Shown here: one piece after another, positions 20,826 to 29,340 of the stretch | Layout of the letters: every line of letters starts with the position of its first letter | Position numbering within the stretch: the stretch's first letter is position 1 | Origin: Sporosarcina sp. NCCP-2716 | Lineage (GTDB): Bacteria; Bacillota; Bacilli; Bacillales_A; Planococcaceae | Assembly (NCBI RefSeq): GCF_023707985.1 | Contig: NZ_BRCF01000001.1 | Location: 57,877-121,876, forward strand | DNA: 64,000 nucleotides | Direction of reading: 5' to 3' | Made by a program: the position numbers and the translations under genes | The notes under the pieces: model-generated | Told to the model about the DNA's origin: nothing | Database searches by the model: none | Seen by the model: only the letters and a program-made list of their open reading frames with translations

Positions 20826-21553
20826 TCTGTAAACTTTTCGGGCTGGAACGGCTGGCGGGAGGGGACTGAGACGATCTCCTTCTCCGGCCAGCGGAAAGCG
20901 GTCAATGATCCGCCGAATACGCAGCCGGTATCGATGTTGACCGTGTTACCGGTGAAGCGCGGTTCCCTGACAGGGGTGTGACCGTAGACGATCCACGGAT
21001 TTCCTTTGTAGGACGCTGCCCAGTCCCTTCTGACCGGACGGCCGTCGGGGAGCGTCTCACCGGTAACATCCCCATACAGGACGAATGTCTTCATCGACCC
21101 GGATGGCTTGGCACCGATCATGCGCTCGGGCAACCCTGCGTGGGCGACGATGAGACTGCCGCCGTCCAGCGACAGATAGAGCGGCAGTTTCTCATAGAAC
21201 CGTCTGTAACGGGAGAGAACCGCCTGACGCTCGTCCGGCGGCAGTGCATCGAGTTCCGCCACTGTCGTCTCGAGTCCGTGGGTCTGCTGGACGTTGTTCC
21301 CTTTGGCATACCGGTACAGTTTGTTGCAATGATTTCCCGGGGAATAATGAAGTTTGCCGCTGTCCTGCAGGGCAAACAGCAGCTGCAGGACGCGGAGGGA
21401 ATCCGGGCCGCGGTCCATGCCGTCCCCGACGAAAACGGGGGAGCGGCCGTCCGGATGGATTGGAATGCCGCTTTCCAGGGAATAGCCGAGCACAGACAGC
21501 AACTCAGTCAGCTCATCATAACACCCATGAATATCACCAATCATATCAAACAT
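20813..21553 (-). CDS. prpE: Bis(5'-nucleosyl)-tetraphosphatase PrpE
   Basis: A 246-residue metallophosphatase that splits Ap4A and acts as a protein phosphatase in B. subtilis spores. Metal-site motifs are GDIHGCYDE at the N-terminus, GDGMDRGPDS (about residue 41) and GNHCNK (about residue 74). The start at 21553 has AAGGAG eight bases upstream; the longer reading begins in the mgtE leader and is not used. Divergent from mgtE. Confidence 0.92.
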   Translation of the reverse strand: MFDMIGDIHGCYDELTELLSVLGYSLESGIPIHPDGRSPVFVGDGMDRGPDSLRVLQLLFALQDSGKLHYSPGNHCNKLYRYAKGNNVQQTHGLETTVAELDALPPDERQAVLSRYRRFYEKLPLYLSLDGGSLIVAHAGLPERMIGAKPSGSMKTFVLYGDVTGETLPDGRPVRRDWAASYKGNPWIVYGHTPVREPRFTGNTVNIDTGCVFGGSLTAFRWPEKEIVSVPSRQPFQPEKFTDYSS

Positions 21554-21645
21554 ACAGGTCCACTCCTTTTCAAGGTAGTATTCACACACTACTGCTGAGT
21601 ATACAGGAGGCTGGCTGAACAGCGAAGAGGAAGGATGGTGCAGCC

Positions 21646-23019
21646 ATGGAAACAACAGAAGACCGTAAAGATGAGGTGGATTTCGATGAGACGAAGCTTA
21701 TCGAAGACCTGAGGCAGCAGGATATCAAGGCCTTCCGGGACGAATATCTGCTGCTGCATCCATACGACCGTGCCGTGTTCTACGAAAAAGCCGGCCAGGA
21801 ATTGCGGAAGATCATGTATTATTTCCTTTCGCCGAAAGAGATGGCTGAAATCTTCGAGACAAGTGAAATCGAAGAGAACGAATACGAAGAGTTCCTTCAG
21901 GAGATGGAGGCGACGTATGCCGCAGAGATGATTTCCTACATGTTTGTGGATAACGCGGTCGATGTCCTGAAAGAACTCGATAAGGCCCAAAGTGTCAGTT
22001 ATCTGACGCTCATGAACAAAGAGGCAGCTGCACAGATCAAAGAACTGCTGCATTATGAAGAATATACTGCCGGCTCCATCATGACGACGGAGTACGTCAC
22101 CGTACCGCAAAACTCGACGGTCCGTTCCGCTATGAATATTTTGCGGATCCAGGCACCGAGTGCGGAAACAATCTATTATGTATTCGTCGTGGATGATGAT
22201 AATGTGCTGACAGGCGTCGTCTCGCTCCGGGATCTCATCACCTCGGAGGAGGACGTCCTCATCCGTTCCATCATGAACGAACGGGTCGTCAGTGTCCTCG
22301 TTTCGGACGATCAGGAAGACGTGGCACGCACGACACAGGACTATAACCTCCTCGCCGTGCCGGTCGTCGACTTCCAGCAGCACATCCTCGGAATCGTCAC
22401 TGTCGATGACGTGATCGATGTCCTGGAAGAGGAAGCATCGGATGACTACTCGAAACTCGCCGGTGTTTCCAATATGGATACTTTTGACAAAAATTCATTT
22501 TCTGCAGCGAAGAAACGGGTGCCGTGGCTGATTATCCTGCTAATCCTCGGCATGATCACCGCAAATCTGATCGACATGTTCACTGATACGATCTCACAAG
22601 TGGCCCTGCTCGCAGCATTCATCCCGCTCATTGCGGGAACTGCCGGAAACAGCGGCACCCAGGCATTGGCGGTCGCCGTACGCGGTATCGCAACTCGGGA
22701 TATCGAAGAGGAAAGCAAGTTCAAGCTGCTTCTCAGGGAAGCGGGCACCGGAATCATCACCGGACTGATCTGCGGGGTGTTCGTGATCGGCCTGATCTTT
22801 TTCTGGAAGGGCGAACTGATCATCGGCATGCTCGTAGGCGCAGCAATATTCGTTTCGATCTTCGCAGCGACGATTTCCGGTTCCTTCATCCCGCTGTTCA
22901 TGCACAAAATGAAGATCGACCCAGCTGTCGCCTCCGGGCCGTTCATCACGACACTGAACGACCTGATCAGTATTCTGATCTACCTCGGCCTTGCAACGGC
23001 GTTCATCAGCAAGTTGTGA
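21646..23019 (+). CDS. mgtE: Magnesium transporter MgtE
   Basis: A 457-residue Mg2+ channel-transporter. The cytosolic N-domain spans about residues 1-130. Two CBS domains follow (SIMTTEYVTVPQNSTVRSA near 146 and SIMNERVVSVLVSDD near 208). The C-terminal half has five membrane helices with the pore motif PLIAGTAGNSGTQ. A GAGGAAGG site precedes the ATG. The leader before it is under 100 bases, too short for the M-box Mg riboswitch found on some mgtE genes, and none is seen. Confidence 0.95.
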   Translation: METTEDRKDEVDFDETKLIEDLRQQDIKAFRDEYLLLHPYDRAVFYEKAGQELRKIMYYFLSPKEMAEIFETSEIEENEYEEFLQEMEATYAAEMISYMFVDNAVDVLKELDKAQSVSYLTLMNKEAAAQIKELLHYEEYTAGSIMTTEYVTVPQNSTVRSAMNILRIQAPSAETIYYVFVVDDDNVLTGVVSLRDLITSEEDVLIRSIMNERVVSVLVSDDQEDVARTTQDYNLLAVPVVDFQQHILGIVTVDDVIDVLEEEASDDYSKLAGVSNMDTFDKNSFSAAKKRVPWLIILLILGMITANLIDMFTDTISQVALLAAFIPLIAGTAGNSGTQALAVAVRGIATRDIEEESKFKLLLREAGTGIITGLICGVFVIGLIFFWKGELIIGMLVGAAIFVSIFAATISGSFIPLFMHKMKIDPAVASGPFITTLNDLISILIYLGLATAFISKL

Positions 23020-23068
23020 AATTCCCGTCACCCCTAGGCGTTTAGCGCATAGTATACGGGTAGAGGAG

Positions 23069-23479
23069 GTGGCGCTGATTTCACTCCAAGCTCCGCTGCT
23101 GTTCATCGACGGGCCGCCATTGGTGATGGTCGTACAGGTTGAAAAAGACGAAAGTACTGCGATTTACGAGTCTGTGGATCATGCTGCCGAAGAACCGGCA
23201 GCTGATCTGCAGGCGGTGCAGGAAGCATCCGGCCGGCTTCCCGCCGAACGTGAAGTCGTCCGGAAGCTCCGCTATCTCGCGGAGCCTTTCCCGCAGAAAG
23301 CGTACCGGCCCCTGCAGTTTTCCGTCGCCGGCCAGCTGCTGACGGGTGATCTCCTGTCGATCACCGACACGGAAGTTGCTGTCAAAGTGACGGAAGAGAG
23401 CCAGTCGCTCGAGGAGATCCGCACACTCGGTCTTGAGTCGATCGAGGAAGTCTATTGGAAAGGTCAGCCTTTCCGGTGA
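23069..23479 (+). CDS. cotO: CotO-like spore coat protein
   Basis: About 136 residues. The C-terminal third (FSVAGQLLTGDLLSI...ESIEEVYWKG) resembles the conserved C-terminus of CotO, an outer-coat morphogenetic protein, and the gene precedes a CotZ/CotY gene as in B. subtilis. The ribosome site AGAGGAGG at 23062-23069 leaves no ATG in reach. GTG at 23069 overlaps it, and CTG (23075) or ATT (23078) are better spaced but rare starts. The assignment rests partly on position. Confidence 0.68.
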   Translation: MALISLQAPLLFIDGPPLVMVVQVEKDESTAIYESVDHAAEEPAADLQAVQEASGRLPAEREVVRKLRYLAEPFPQKAYRPLQFSVAGQLLTGDLLSITDTEVAVKVTEESQSLEEIRTLGLESIEEVYWKGQPFR

Positions 23480-23481
23480 TC

Positions 23482-23560
23482 GAGACAGCCCCGCCTGAAC
23501 ATAGGCGGGGCTGTTTCTGCATGAAAAAAAGACTGCCGTCATGGCAGTCTTTTTCAGCAT
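23482..23560. terminator. Two back-to-back terminators between cotO and cotZ
   Basis: First hairpin ACAGCCCCGCCT / AGGCGGGGCTGT (23485-23516) ends cotO. The second, AAAGACTGCC / GGCAGTCTTT with flanking A and T runs (23524-23558), works in both directions and should end cotZ. Confidence 0.88.
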
Positions 23561-23580
23561 CCGCGGGAGCGTGATGGTTG

Positions 23581-24153
23581 TTACGTCGTTGTTGGAGGAC
23601 ACTGTGTGACATATGTGTCCGTAATGCATTGAATCGCACAGAAGCAATTCAAGTCGACAGTGATACACGATTTTGTTGCACGGAAGCTCACGACTGAACA
23701 GAGTTTTTCCAAGCAGATTTTGTCGCAATCGATCAGTTTGACCGGGTTGCCGCTCGCATCGAGCGGTTCGAGGACCATCAGTGTCGCACAGCAGTCGTCA
23801 AAGATATTCTGAACTCTGAAAAATACGGAGAAGCAATTGCCGATTGCCGGTGAAGTGCCGGGCTTCGGTCTATGGTGTGAATCGTTTGAACTGACTGGAC
23901 GGTACATCGACTTGAAGAAGTCGCCGTCCTCCGTCAGCAATGAGAACACCCGCGTGTTGAACCGTTCGTTCGCCGGGCTTACCAAACTGCCGAGCGGCCG
24001 CATGAAACAGTCTGTATCACAATCGAAGCAGTCCTCATCCCGGTGAGTATCCTGCAGCCGTTTAATGAAGCGCACCGCCTCACATACACAATGACCGTGC
24101 GTCGGTGACTTCTTTTCCCCCTGGTTTTCGTTTCTTCCACATCCACAACTCAT
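23581..24153 (-). CDS. cotZ: CotY/CotZ-family spore coat protein
   Basis: A 190-residue cysteine-rich protein (about 18 Cys) of the CotY/CotZ family, which forms the disulfide-crosslinked crust and outer coat. Typical segments are HCVCEAVRFIKRLQD (about residues 21-35), a CFDCDTDCF cluster, and the C-terminal DLNCFCAIQCITDTYV. It is convergent with cotO. A GGAGGAAAT site precedes the ATG. Whether CotY or CotZ is the closer counterpart cannot be decided here. Confidence 0.92.
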   Translation of the reverse strand: MSCGCGRNENQGEKKSPTHGHCVCEAVRFIKRLQDTHRDEDCFDCDTDCFMRPLGSLVSPANERFNTRVFSLLTEDGDFFKSMYRPVSSNDSHHRPKPGTSPAIGNCFSVFFRVQNIFDDCCATLMVLEPLDASGNPVKLIDCDKICLEKLCSVVSFRATKSCITVDLNCFCAIQCITDTYVTQCPPTTT

Positions 24154-24277
24154 GAATCATTTCCTCCTTTCGTTTGATCCCTATACCTTATGGCAGAATA
24201 GGACGTACTGACAGGGCGTCTGTACGCGTGTGAATAAAACGCAGGGGAAGCAGGCATACTGGAGGGAAAAGGAGGGG

Positions 24278-24679
24278 ATGGGCATTCGTAACTGGCTTAT
24301 TCTCGGCATCATCATCTGCCTGCTGACAGGCTGTTCGTCGAAAGTCGGCTTCAAGACGGTCAACACGACGGAAGAGGACGGAAAACAGGCGGAAGCGATC
24401 CTGGAAGACGACCCGCGCATTAAGAACGCGGTTCTCCTGATTCATGATGACCGTCTCATCGCAGGATTGAGGGTCAACACGTTCGACCGGTTCCGGAAAC
24501 GGACCATTGCAAAAGAGGTGGGCGACCAGTTCAAGGAGCTGTATCCCGGGATGGATATCACCGTCTCTGCCGACAGTAAAGTGTTCTTGGAGACAAATAA
24601 GCTGATTGAACAGCAGAACAAGGACAACTACACGAAAAAGATGAAAAAATTGAGCAAACTTGTAAAGGAAGAGACCTGA
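24278..24679 (+). CDS. YhcN/YlaJ-like sporulation lipoprotein
   Basis: A 133-residue lipoprotein. The signal peptide ends in a lipobox LTGC with Cys near residue 17. The rest resembles the YhcN/YlaJ domain: DDRLIAGLRV and a region with repeated basic residues before AKEVGDQFKELYPGMDITVSAD-like strand pairs. It overlaps spoVAC by one base. YhcN-type lipoproteins are spore inner-membrane or cortex associated. The ATG lies unusually close (two bases) to AGGAGGGG. Confidence 0.8.
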   Translation: MGIRNWLILGIIICLLTGCSSKVGFKTVNTTEEDGKQAEAILEDDPRIKNAVLLIHDDRLIAGLRVNTFDRFRKRTIAKEVGDQFKELYPGMDITVSADSKVFLETNKLIEQQNKDNYTKKMKKLSKLVKEET

Positions 24680-25134
24680 TGGATGAGAAAAAGTACCAGC
24701 AGCTGGAACAGCAGCTCACACCGAAACCCGCTTATTTGAAAAACTGCCTTGCCGCATTCATCACCGGAGGCTTCGTCTGCCTGATCGGCCAGTTCGTTGC
24801 ACTTTTCTATATTACTTTCTTCGACTTCACGGAACGGACGGCGAGCAATCCGACAGTCGCGACGATGATCTTCTTTGCGATGCTGCTGACAGGGTTCGGC
24901 GTGTATAAGAAGTTCGCCCAGTTTGCCGGCGCCGGCAGTGCAGTTCCGATCACCGGATTCGGCAACGCGGTCGTCTCCTCGGCGATCGAGCACCGTTCTG
25001 AAGGGTATGTGCTCGGGGTTGGGGGCAATATGTTCAAGCTGGCAGGGTCCGTCATCCTCTACGGGGTATTCTCGGCATTTGCCGTCGCGCTCATCAAGTC
25101 GATATTGGTCGCGTTAGGAGTGATTTCATGGTGA
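24679..25134 (+). CDS. spoVAC: Stage V sporulation protein AC
   Basis: A 151-residue membrane protein with four helices, part of the channel that moves dipicolinate into the forespore and out on germination. Signatures include GGFVCLIGQ, GFGVYKKFAQFAGAGSAVPITGFGNAV and the C-terminal helix. It overlaps its neighbours at both ends, so lipoprotein-spoVAC-spoVAD-spoVAE form one unit. SigG control is expected from the family; no promoter was identified. Confidence 0.95.
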   Translation: MDEKKYQQLEQQLTPKPAYLKNCLAAFITGGFVCLIGQFVALFYITFFDFTERTASNPTVATMIFFAMLLTGFGVYKKFAQFAGAGSAVPITGFGNAVVSSAIEHRSEGYVLGVGGNMFKLAGSVILYGVFSAFAVALIKSILVALGVISW

Positions 25135-26135
25135 ACGGACGGGGTCTCCTCACATTCGCTTCCCAGCCCGTCGTCGTTGCGACAGGCGTGACGGTCGGGC
25201 CGCTGGAAGAGAAGAAAAGTCCTTTTGCGAAGTATGCCGATAAGCAATATGAAGACGAACGGTGCGGCTTGAAGACGAATGAGCAGGCACACGCCAGGAT
25301 GATGGAGGAAGCCGTCAAAATAGCGTTATCCAAAGTGGATAAAACACCTGCGGATGCCCAGTTCCTGCTCATCGGCGATCTGGTGAACGAAATGACGCCT
25401 TCCAATTTTGCAGCCGGCACGGTCGGCATTCCGTATATGGGGATGTTTTCAGCGTGCGCTACGTCGGTCTCCACGCTGCTGACGGCAGCCCTTCTGACGG
25501 AAGCCGGCATGGCGGATCTCGTGATTGCGGGATCGGCCAGCCAGCACAACGCCATCGAACGGCAGTTCCGGTATCCGCTGCAGTACGGGAGCCAGAAGGG
25601 TGCAACGGCACAATGGACCGCAACGGCAGCGGGAGCAGCGGCCGTCACGCCTTACATCGCAGGCGCGCCCGTCATCACGTGCGGAACGGTCGGTGTCGTG
25701 ACGGATTTGGGTATGACAGACCCTCTCAATATGGGAGCCGCCATGGCGCCGGCTGCGGCGGACACATTCAAACGCCATCTGGACGGTCACGGAAAAACGC
25801 TGGAAGATTACGATCTCGTCATGACCGGTGACTTAGGGAAAATCGGATTCGAACTGTTCAAAACACTGCTTGACCGGTGGGAGTATAACGTCTCCCATAC
25901 GTTCCGGGACGCGGGTGCGGAATATTACGGCAAACACCCCGAGTTCCTCGCAGGCGCCAGCGGTTCCGGCTGCTCGGCTTCCGTCTACTTTTCGGAAGTG
26001 TACGACAAGCTGCTCGCCGGTCAGTACAAGCGGGTCCTTCTGATCGCGACGGGATCGCTCATGTCCCCATTATCGTACCAACAGGGGGAAACGATCCCGT
26101 GTATTGCACATGCAGTGGAAATTGAGATGAAATGA
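25128..26135 (+). CDS. spoVAD: Stage V sporulation protein AD
   Basis: A 335-residue thiolase-fold protein that binds dipicolinate at the spore inner membrane. ACATSVSTLL places the remnant nucleophile Cys near residue 110, and ASQHNAIERQFRYPLQYG and GSGCSASVYFSEVYDKL are family segments. It starts seven bases inside spoVAC. Length equals that of B. subtilis SpoVAD. Confidence 0.96.
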   Translation: MVNGRGLLTFASQPVVVATGVTVGPLEEKKSPFAKYADKQYEDERCGLKTNEQAHARMMEEAVKIALSKVDKTPADAQFLLIGDLVNEMTPSNFAAGTVGIPYMGMFSACATSVSTLLTAALLTEAGMADLVIAGSASQHNAIERQFRYPLQYGSQKGATAQWTATAAGAAAVTPYIAGAPVITCGTVGVVTDLGMTDPLNMGAAMAPAAADTFKRHLDGHGKTLEDYDLVMTGDLGKIGFELFKTLLDRWEYNVSHTFRDAGAEYYGKHPEFLAGASGSGCSASVYFSEVYDKLLAGQYKRVLLIATGSLMSPLSYQQGETIPCIAHAVEIEMK

Positions 26136-26145
26136 GGGAGCGCGT

Positions 26146-26508
26146 ATGCTATCCATCTATATAACGAGCTTCATCGTCGGCGGGCTGATCTGTGTGATCG
26201 GCCAGCTGATGATGGATGTCGGAAAACTGACGCCCGCCCATACGCTCTGTACGCTTGTCGTGGCGGGATCGATATTGGACGGTTTCGGACTATACGAACC
26301 GTTGATCGACTTTGCAGGAACAGGGGCCACGATCCCCATTACGTCGTTCGGCAATGCGCTGACACATGGTGCCCTCGCCGAAGCCGAGAAGCATGGGATC
26401 ATTGGCGTCCTGACGGGGATGTTCGAGGTGACGAGTTCCGGCATCAGTGCGGCCATCGTATTCGGTTTCATCGCGTCCTTCCTGTTCAAATCGAAACGCA
26501 CCATCTGA
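26146..26508 (+). CDS. spoVAE: Stage V sporulation protein AE (AEb type)
   Basis: A 120-residue membrane protein with about four helices. The core GLICVIGQLMMD...LVVAGSILDGFGLYEPLIDFAGTGATIPITSFGN is the SpoVAE/SpoVAEb signature and mirrors SpoVAC, to which it is related. It follows spoVAD by 10 bases. No spoVAA, spoVAB or spoVAF homologue is present beside it. Confidence 0.94.
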   Translation: MLSIYITSFIVGGLICVIGQLMMDVGKLTPAHTLCTLVVAGSILDGFGLYEPLIDFAGTGATIPITSFGNALTHGALAEAEKHGIIGVLTGMFEVTSSGISAAIVFGFIASFLFKSKRTI

Positions 26509-26598
26509 AAACGTAAAGAAAACCGGAAATGCACAAATGTCCCGCCCGCTTCTCCCTCCCGATGCATACGATAGGGAGAAGAGAGGGGGGATTTTCTT

Positions 26599-26736
26599 AT
26601 GTTCGGGAACAATTGCTATGGCGGACCTCGTTACGAAGAATATCGTGAGTGTGGGAATAACCGCGGCGGTTCGACATTCGTGCTGCTTGTCGTGCTGTTC
26701 ATCCTGCTGATTATTGTCGGGAGTACGTTTTGCTAA
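26599..26736 (+). CDS. YjcZ-family tiny sporulation protein
   Basis: Forty-five residues: a glycine-, tyrosine- and cysteine-rich head (MFGNNCYGG) and a single hydrophobic helix LLVVLFILLIIVG, the hallmark of the YjcZ/YtrH-like tiny transmembrane family in Bacillus spores. The ATG follows GAGAGGGGGG. It lies between spoVAE and spoVIF, a sporulation context. Function unknown. Confidence 0.85.
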   Translation: MFGNNCYGGPRYEEYRECGNNRGGSTFVLLVVLFILLIIVGSTFC

Positions 26737-26757
26737 ATGAGAGGGGGAACAGGGAGT

Positions 26758-27009
26758 ATGAATGACTCCTTCTTCAAGAGAATCGAATCGAAAACCGGGG
26801 TTCCGATGGAAGAGGTTTTCGCACTTGCGAATGCGATCCAGCATGCGGACTTCCAAGATGAAAACCAAGTGAGGAAAATCATCCGGAATGTCGGCCAGCT
26901 TGCCAACAAGAACGTGCCGCCTCACTTGGAAGATGAGCTCGTCAATTCCCTTCTGGCGAGCGGCCAGTCGGTCAATTTGGCGGACATTCAAAAAATGCTC
27001 GGAAAATAA
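26758..27009 (+). CDS. spoVIF: Stage VI sporulation protein F
   Basis: An 83-residue protein like B. subtilis SpoVIF (YjcC), which acts with GerE in late coat assembly. The pattern FFKRIESKTGV near the start and QLANKNVPPHLEDELVNSLL toward the end fit the family. The start at 26758 has GAGGGGG upstream. It lies next to the yjcF-G-H cluster as in B. subtilis. Confidence 0.88.
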   Translation: MNDSFFKRIESKTGVPMEEVFALANAIQHADFQDENQVRKIIRNVGQLANKNVPPHLEDELVNSLLASGQSVNLADIQKMLGK

Positions 27010-27091
27010 TCAGTTTCGATGTTTACCAGTGTGGAGAAACGGGTATCTAAGTAAAACCAACAATGACTTTTTTCGAGGGAGGGTGCAGGGG

Positions 27092-27409
27092 ATGGGATAC
27101 CAGCTGCCGATACAGCCGATTCAATCACAGATCTACGCAAACCGAATGGAGAATGCTTCTCCGAACTTCGCCTATATTGACCGGGTGCAATCAGTGAAAC
27201 TGCAGACAGAATATGAGGAGTGGCAGAAAGTCCATCGGCGCGAAGAGCGTTTGAATCAGGCCGTTTCCCGGGAGTCCGGTAATCAGCCTGCACCCCGGCA
27301 GCCGCTGCCGCCTGCGAAGAATGGGTTCATCCGCCCGAATCCGGCGGGCTTGTCGAAAGAAGTGGCAATCGTCGTCGGAAAAGGGATGGCAGTCAACGAA
27401 TACGCATAA
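27092..27409 (+). CDS. Hypothetical protein near spoVIF
   Basis: A 105-residue basic protein of no family I recognise. It has a Gln/Pro-rich start (GYQLPIQPIQ), a charged middle (about residues 35-60) and a proline-rich segment (APRQPLPP). No helix or signal peptide. GAGGGAGGGTG lies upstream and a strong terminator follows, so it is probably real. The sporulation neighbours suggest a coat or forespore role, as inference only. Confidence 0.7.
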   Translation: MGYQLPIQPIQSQIYANRMENASPNFAYIDRVQSVKLQTEYEEWQKVHRREERLNQAVSRESGNQPAPRQPLPPAKNGFIRPNPAGLSKEVAIVVGKGMAVNEYA

Positions 27410-27422
27410 TACCCGCCATACA

Positions 27423-27464
27423 GGAAAACCCCCGTTCCATAATCGGAATGGGGGTTTTCGTGTT
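27423..27464. terminator. Bidirectional terminator
   Basis: Arms GAAAACCCCCGTTCC and GGAATGGGGGTTTTC, serving the hypothetical gene on the plus strand and the yjcF-like gene on the minus strand. Confidence 0.92.
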
Positions 27465-27467
27465 GAG

Positions 27468-27908
27468 TTACATTGCTGTGGTTACCGTTTTCTCCATGGC
27501 ACGGTGCGGAATGTCCGCGTCCATGAATTCAGGGGAAGTGACCGTATACCCGAGTTTTTCGTAGAAAGGGACAGCGTACGACTGGGCATTCAGCACAATC
27601 TTGCTGAGCCCGGTCTTCGCCGCCTGTTCTTCCAACGCGTGCATGATCAAGTTACCGAGATGCTTTCCGCGGTATTCTTTCAATACACAGACGCGTTCCA
27701 CTTTGCCGATGTCCTCGGACGTACTGCGGATTCGCCCTGCAGCGATCGCTTTCCCGCCGTCATAGACGACGAAGTGGGACGCTGTCTGGTCGAAATCATC
27801 GAGTTCCAGCGTCAGCGGAACACCCTGTTCCTCGACGAACACTTTTTTACGGACGGTGAACGCGTCTTCCCGTTCGTTCTCCGACACAGCAATCTTCACA
27901 TCGTACAA
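27468..27908 (-). CDS. GNAT N-acetyltransferase (YjcF-like)
   Basis: A 146-residue GNAT protein. The acetyl-CoA site is KEYRGKHLGNLIMHALEEQA (a variant of the R/Q-x-x-G-x-G/A loop), about residues 75-94. AQSYAVPFYEKLGY near the end is typical of the fold. The start is a TTG at 27908, one base after the yjcG-like stop, with AGAGGATA upstream, so the two are translationally linked. Substrate unknown. Confidence 0.88.
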   Translation of the reverse strand: MYDVKIAVSENEREDAFTVRKKVFVEEQGVPLTLELDDFDQTASHFVVYDGGKAIAAGRIRSTSEDIGKVERVCVLKEYRGKHLGNLIMHALEEQAAKTGLSKIVLNAQSYAVPFYEKLGYTVTSPEFMDADIPHRAMEKTVTTAM

Positions 27909-27909
27909 A

Positions 27910-28428
27910 TCAGTTATCCTCTTGCAGATGGAAAGTTTCGTAAACTGTCCAAGATCCATCGTCGAGCTGGTAGAGTAAGTGGAAACGGTCGATCGTCTCT
28001 GTGTGGTCCACGCCGATCATCTTCAGCTGGCCGATGATATCATCGTGCTCTCCGGATGTGAGATCCTGCGCAATCGTGACGTGAGGGACGAACGAATATT
28101 TTGGAAGTCCTCCGAAAAAGTCATCGTTGTTCAACGCGTCGTGCAAGGATGACAGTTCCTCATTCGGATTCACTTTAAAGTATATTGTGTTCGTGATCGG
28201 TGCGAATGTGCTCACTTTCGACACGTTCAATTCAAACGGTTTCTTGTTTCTTGCCACTTTACGGATCGCTTCCGCCACTTGACGGATTTCACGCTCATCC
28301 GCTTCGAACACTTCTTTGAGTGTCATGTGAGGTGTTATTTTGGAATAGCGGGGGTCATAGCGCTTGCGGTACCCGTTGGCTAAGTCTTGCAGTTGTTTGG
28401 AAGGAAATGCGACTACTCCATACTTCAT
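27910..28428 (-). CDS. 2H phosphoesterase / 2'-5' RNA ligase-like (YjcG)
   Basis: A 172-residue 2H-superfamily protein. The two H-x-T/S motifs are HMTL (about residue 34) and HVTI (about residue 115), 80 residues apart as the fold needs. B. subtilis YjcG has been described as such a protein. Middle gene of the yjcH-yjcG-yjcF run. Confidence 0.9.
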   Translation of the reverse strand: MKYGVVAFPSKQLQDLANGYRKRYDPRYSKITPHMTLKEVFEADEREIRQVAEAIRKVARNKKPFELNVSKVSTFAPITNTIYFKVNPNEELSSLHDALNNDDFFGGLPKYSFVPHVTIAQDLTSGEHDDIIGQLKMIGVDHTETIDRFHLLYQLDDGSWTVYETFHLQEDN

Positions 28429-28504
28429 GTGAAAAACCTCCTTAGGAAAGTAAATACACTTCTGCCATCAAGTATAGCAGAACTGTTGCAAATTGTCCGA
28501 GTGA

Positions 28505-29227
28505 TTATTGACCGAATACCATCTGGACAGCGCGACGTACATCAGGCTGCCAGTATTTCCACGTGTGGTCCCCTTTAAATTCTTCATAGAAGTACGGAAA
28601 CCCTTTATTCTCGAATAATTGTTTTGCCTGTCGGTTCGGTGTCAGGAAATCCTGCTTGCCGTCGGCTGTCGTGACGACTTCCGTCTCTCCGGTGCCGATG
28701 ACATGGTACACGGACAGCTGCTCGGGAGTTTTCGCGGATTCGATCGCTTCCAGCACAGTTTCATCGACATAAGGCGACTGGAGGATGACACGGCTGAAAC
28801 AGTTCGGATATTGCAATGCGGTCTGCAGGGACACGGTCGCAGCGAGCGAATCACCGATCAGCGCACGGCCGCCGCCGACTTGGTAGGTCGGATACTCGCT
28901 GTCGATATACGGTACAAGCTCGTGGGCGAGGAAGCGGATATAGTCTTTCTGGCGGTCGCCGTCCGGATGATACAGACGACGGCGTTCCGCTACCGACTTG
29001 TACGGGATGCCGACGACGATGACGTTCTCGATCTCCTCCTTCGACATATACTCCTCGACGACTTTGCCGATCCGTCCATATTGGAAGTAATCCTTGCCGT
29101 CTGAAGCGAACAGGACTGCGTATTTCAAGAGCGGGGTGAAATTGGCAGGCAGGTAGATGAGCAGCTCCATCTCCTCCTGAAGGGCCTCGCTGTAGAATTG
29201 GATGTCATGGATCTTGCCTTGTGTCAT
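28505..29227 (-). CDS. Putative esterase (YjcH-like, esterase D/enterochelin type)
   Basis: A 240-residue alpha/beta hydrolase. The nucleophile elbow is GDSLAA near residue 122 (G-x-S-x variant). PYVDETVLEA follows, and the His near the C-terminus (GDHTWKYWQPD) completes the expected triad. The family resembles enterochelin or S-formylglutathione esterases. Gene order with yjcG and yjcF is preserved from B. subtilis. Confidence 0.88.
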   Translation of the reverse strand: MTQGKIHDIQFYSEALQEEMELLIYLPANFTPLLKYAVLFASDGKDYFQYGRIGKVVEEYMSKEEIENVIVVGIPYKSVAERRRLYHPDGDRQKDYIRFLAHELVPYIDSEYPTYQVGGGRALIGDSLAATVSLQTALQYPNCFSRVILQSPYVDETVLEAIESAKTPEQLSVYHVIGTGETEVVTTADGKQDFLTPNRQAKQLFENKGFPYFYEEFKGDHTWKYWQPDVRRAVQMVFGQ

Positions 29228-29340
29228 GGGACAGCCTCCTTTTTCGGTTCTGCTACAGAAGATTGTAACATACGATACAGAGAGGGTATAATGTGCAGAA
29301 CCGCCAGACGCTGGCGAAACGAATCACAAGAAGGGGATGG

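Noticed and set aside
21560..21645. M-box magnesium riboswitch before mgtE
   Set aside because: The leader is under 100 bases and lacks the conserved M-box sequence.
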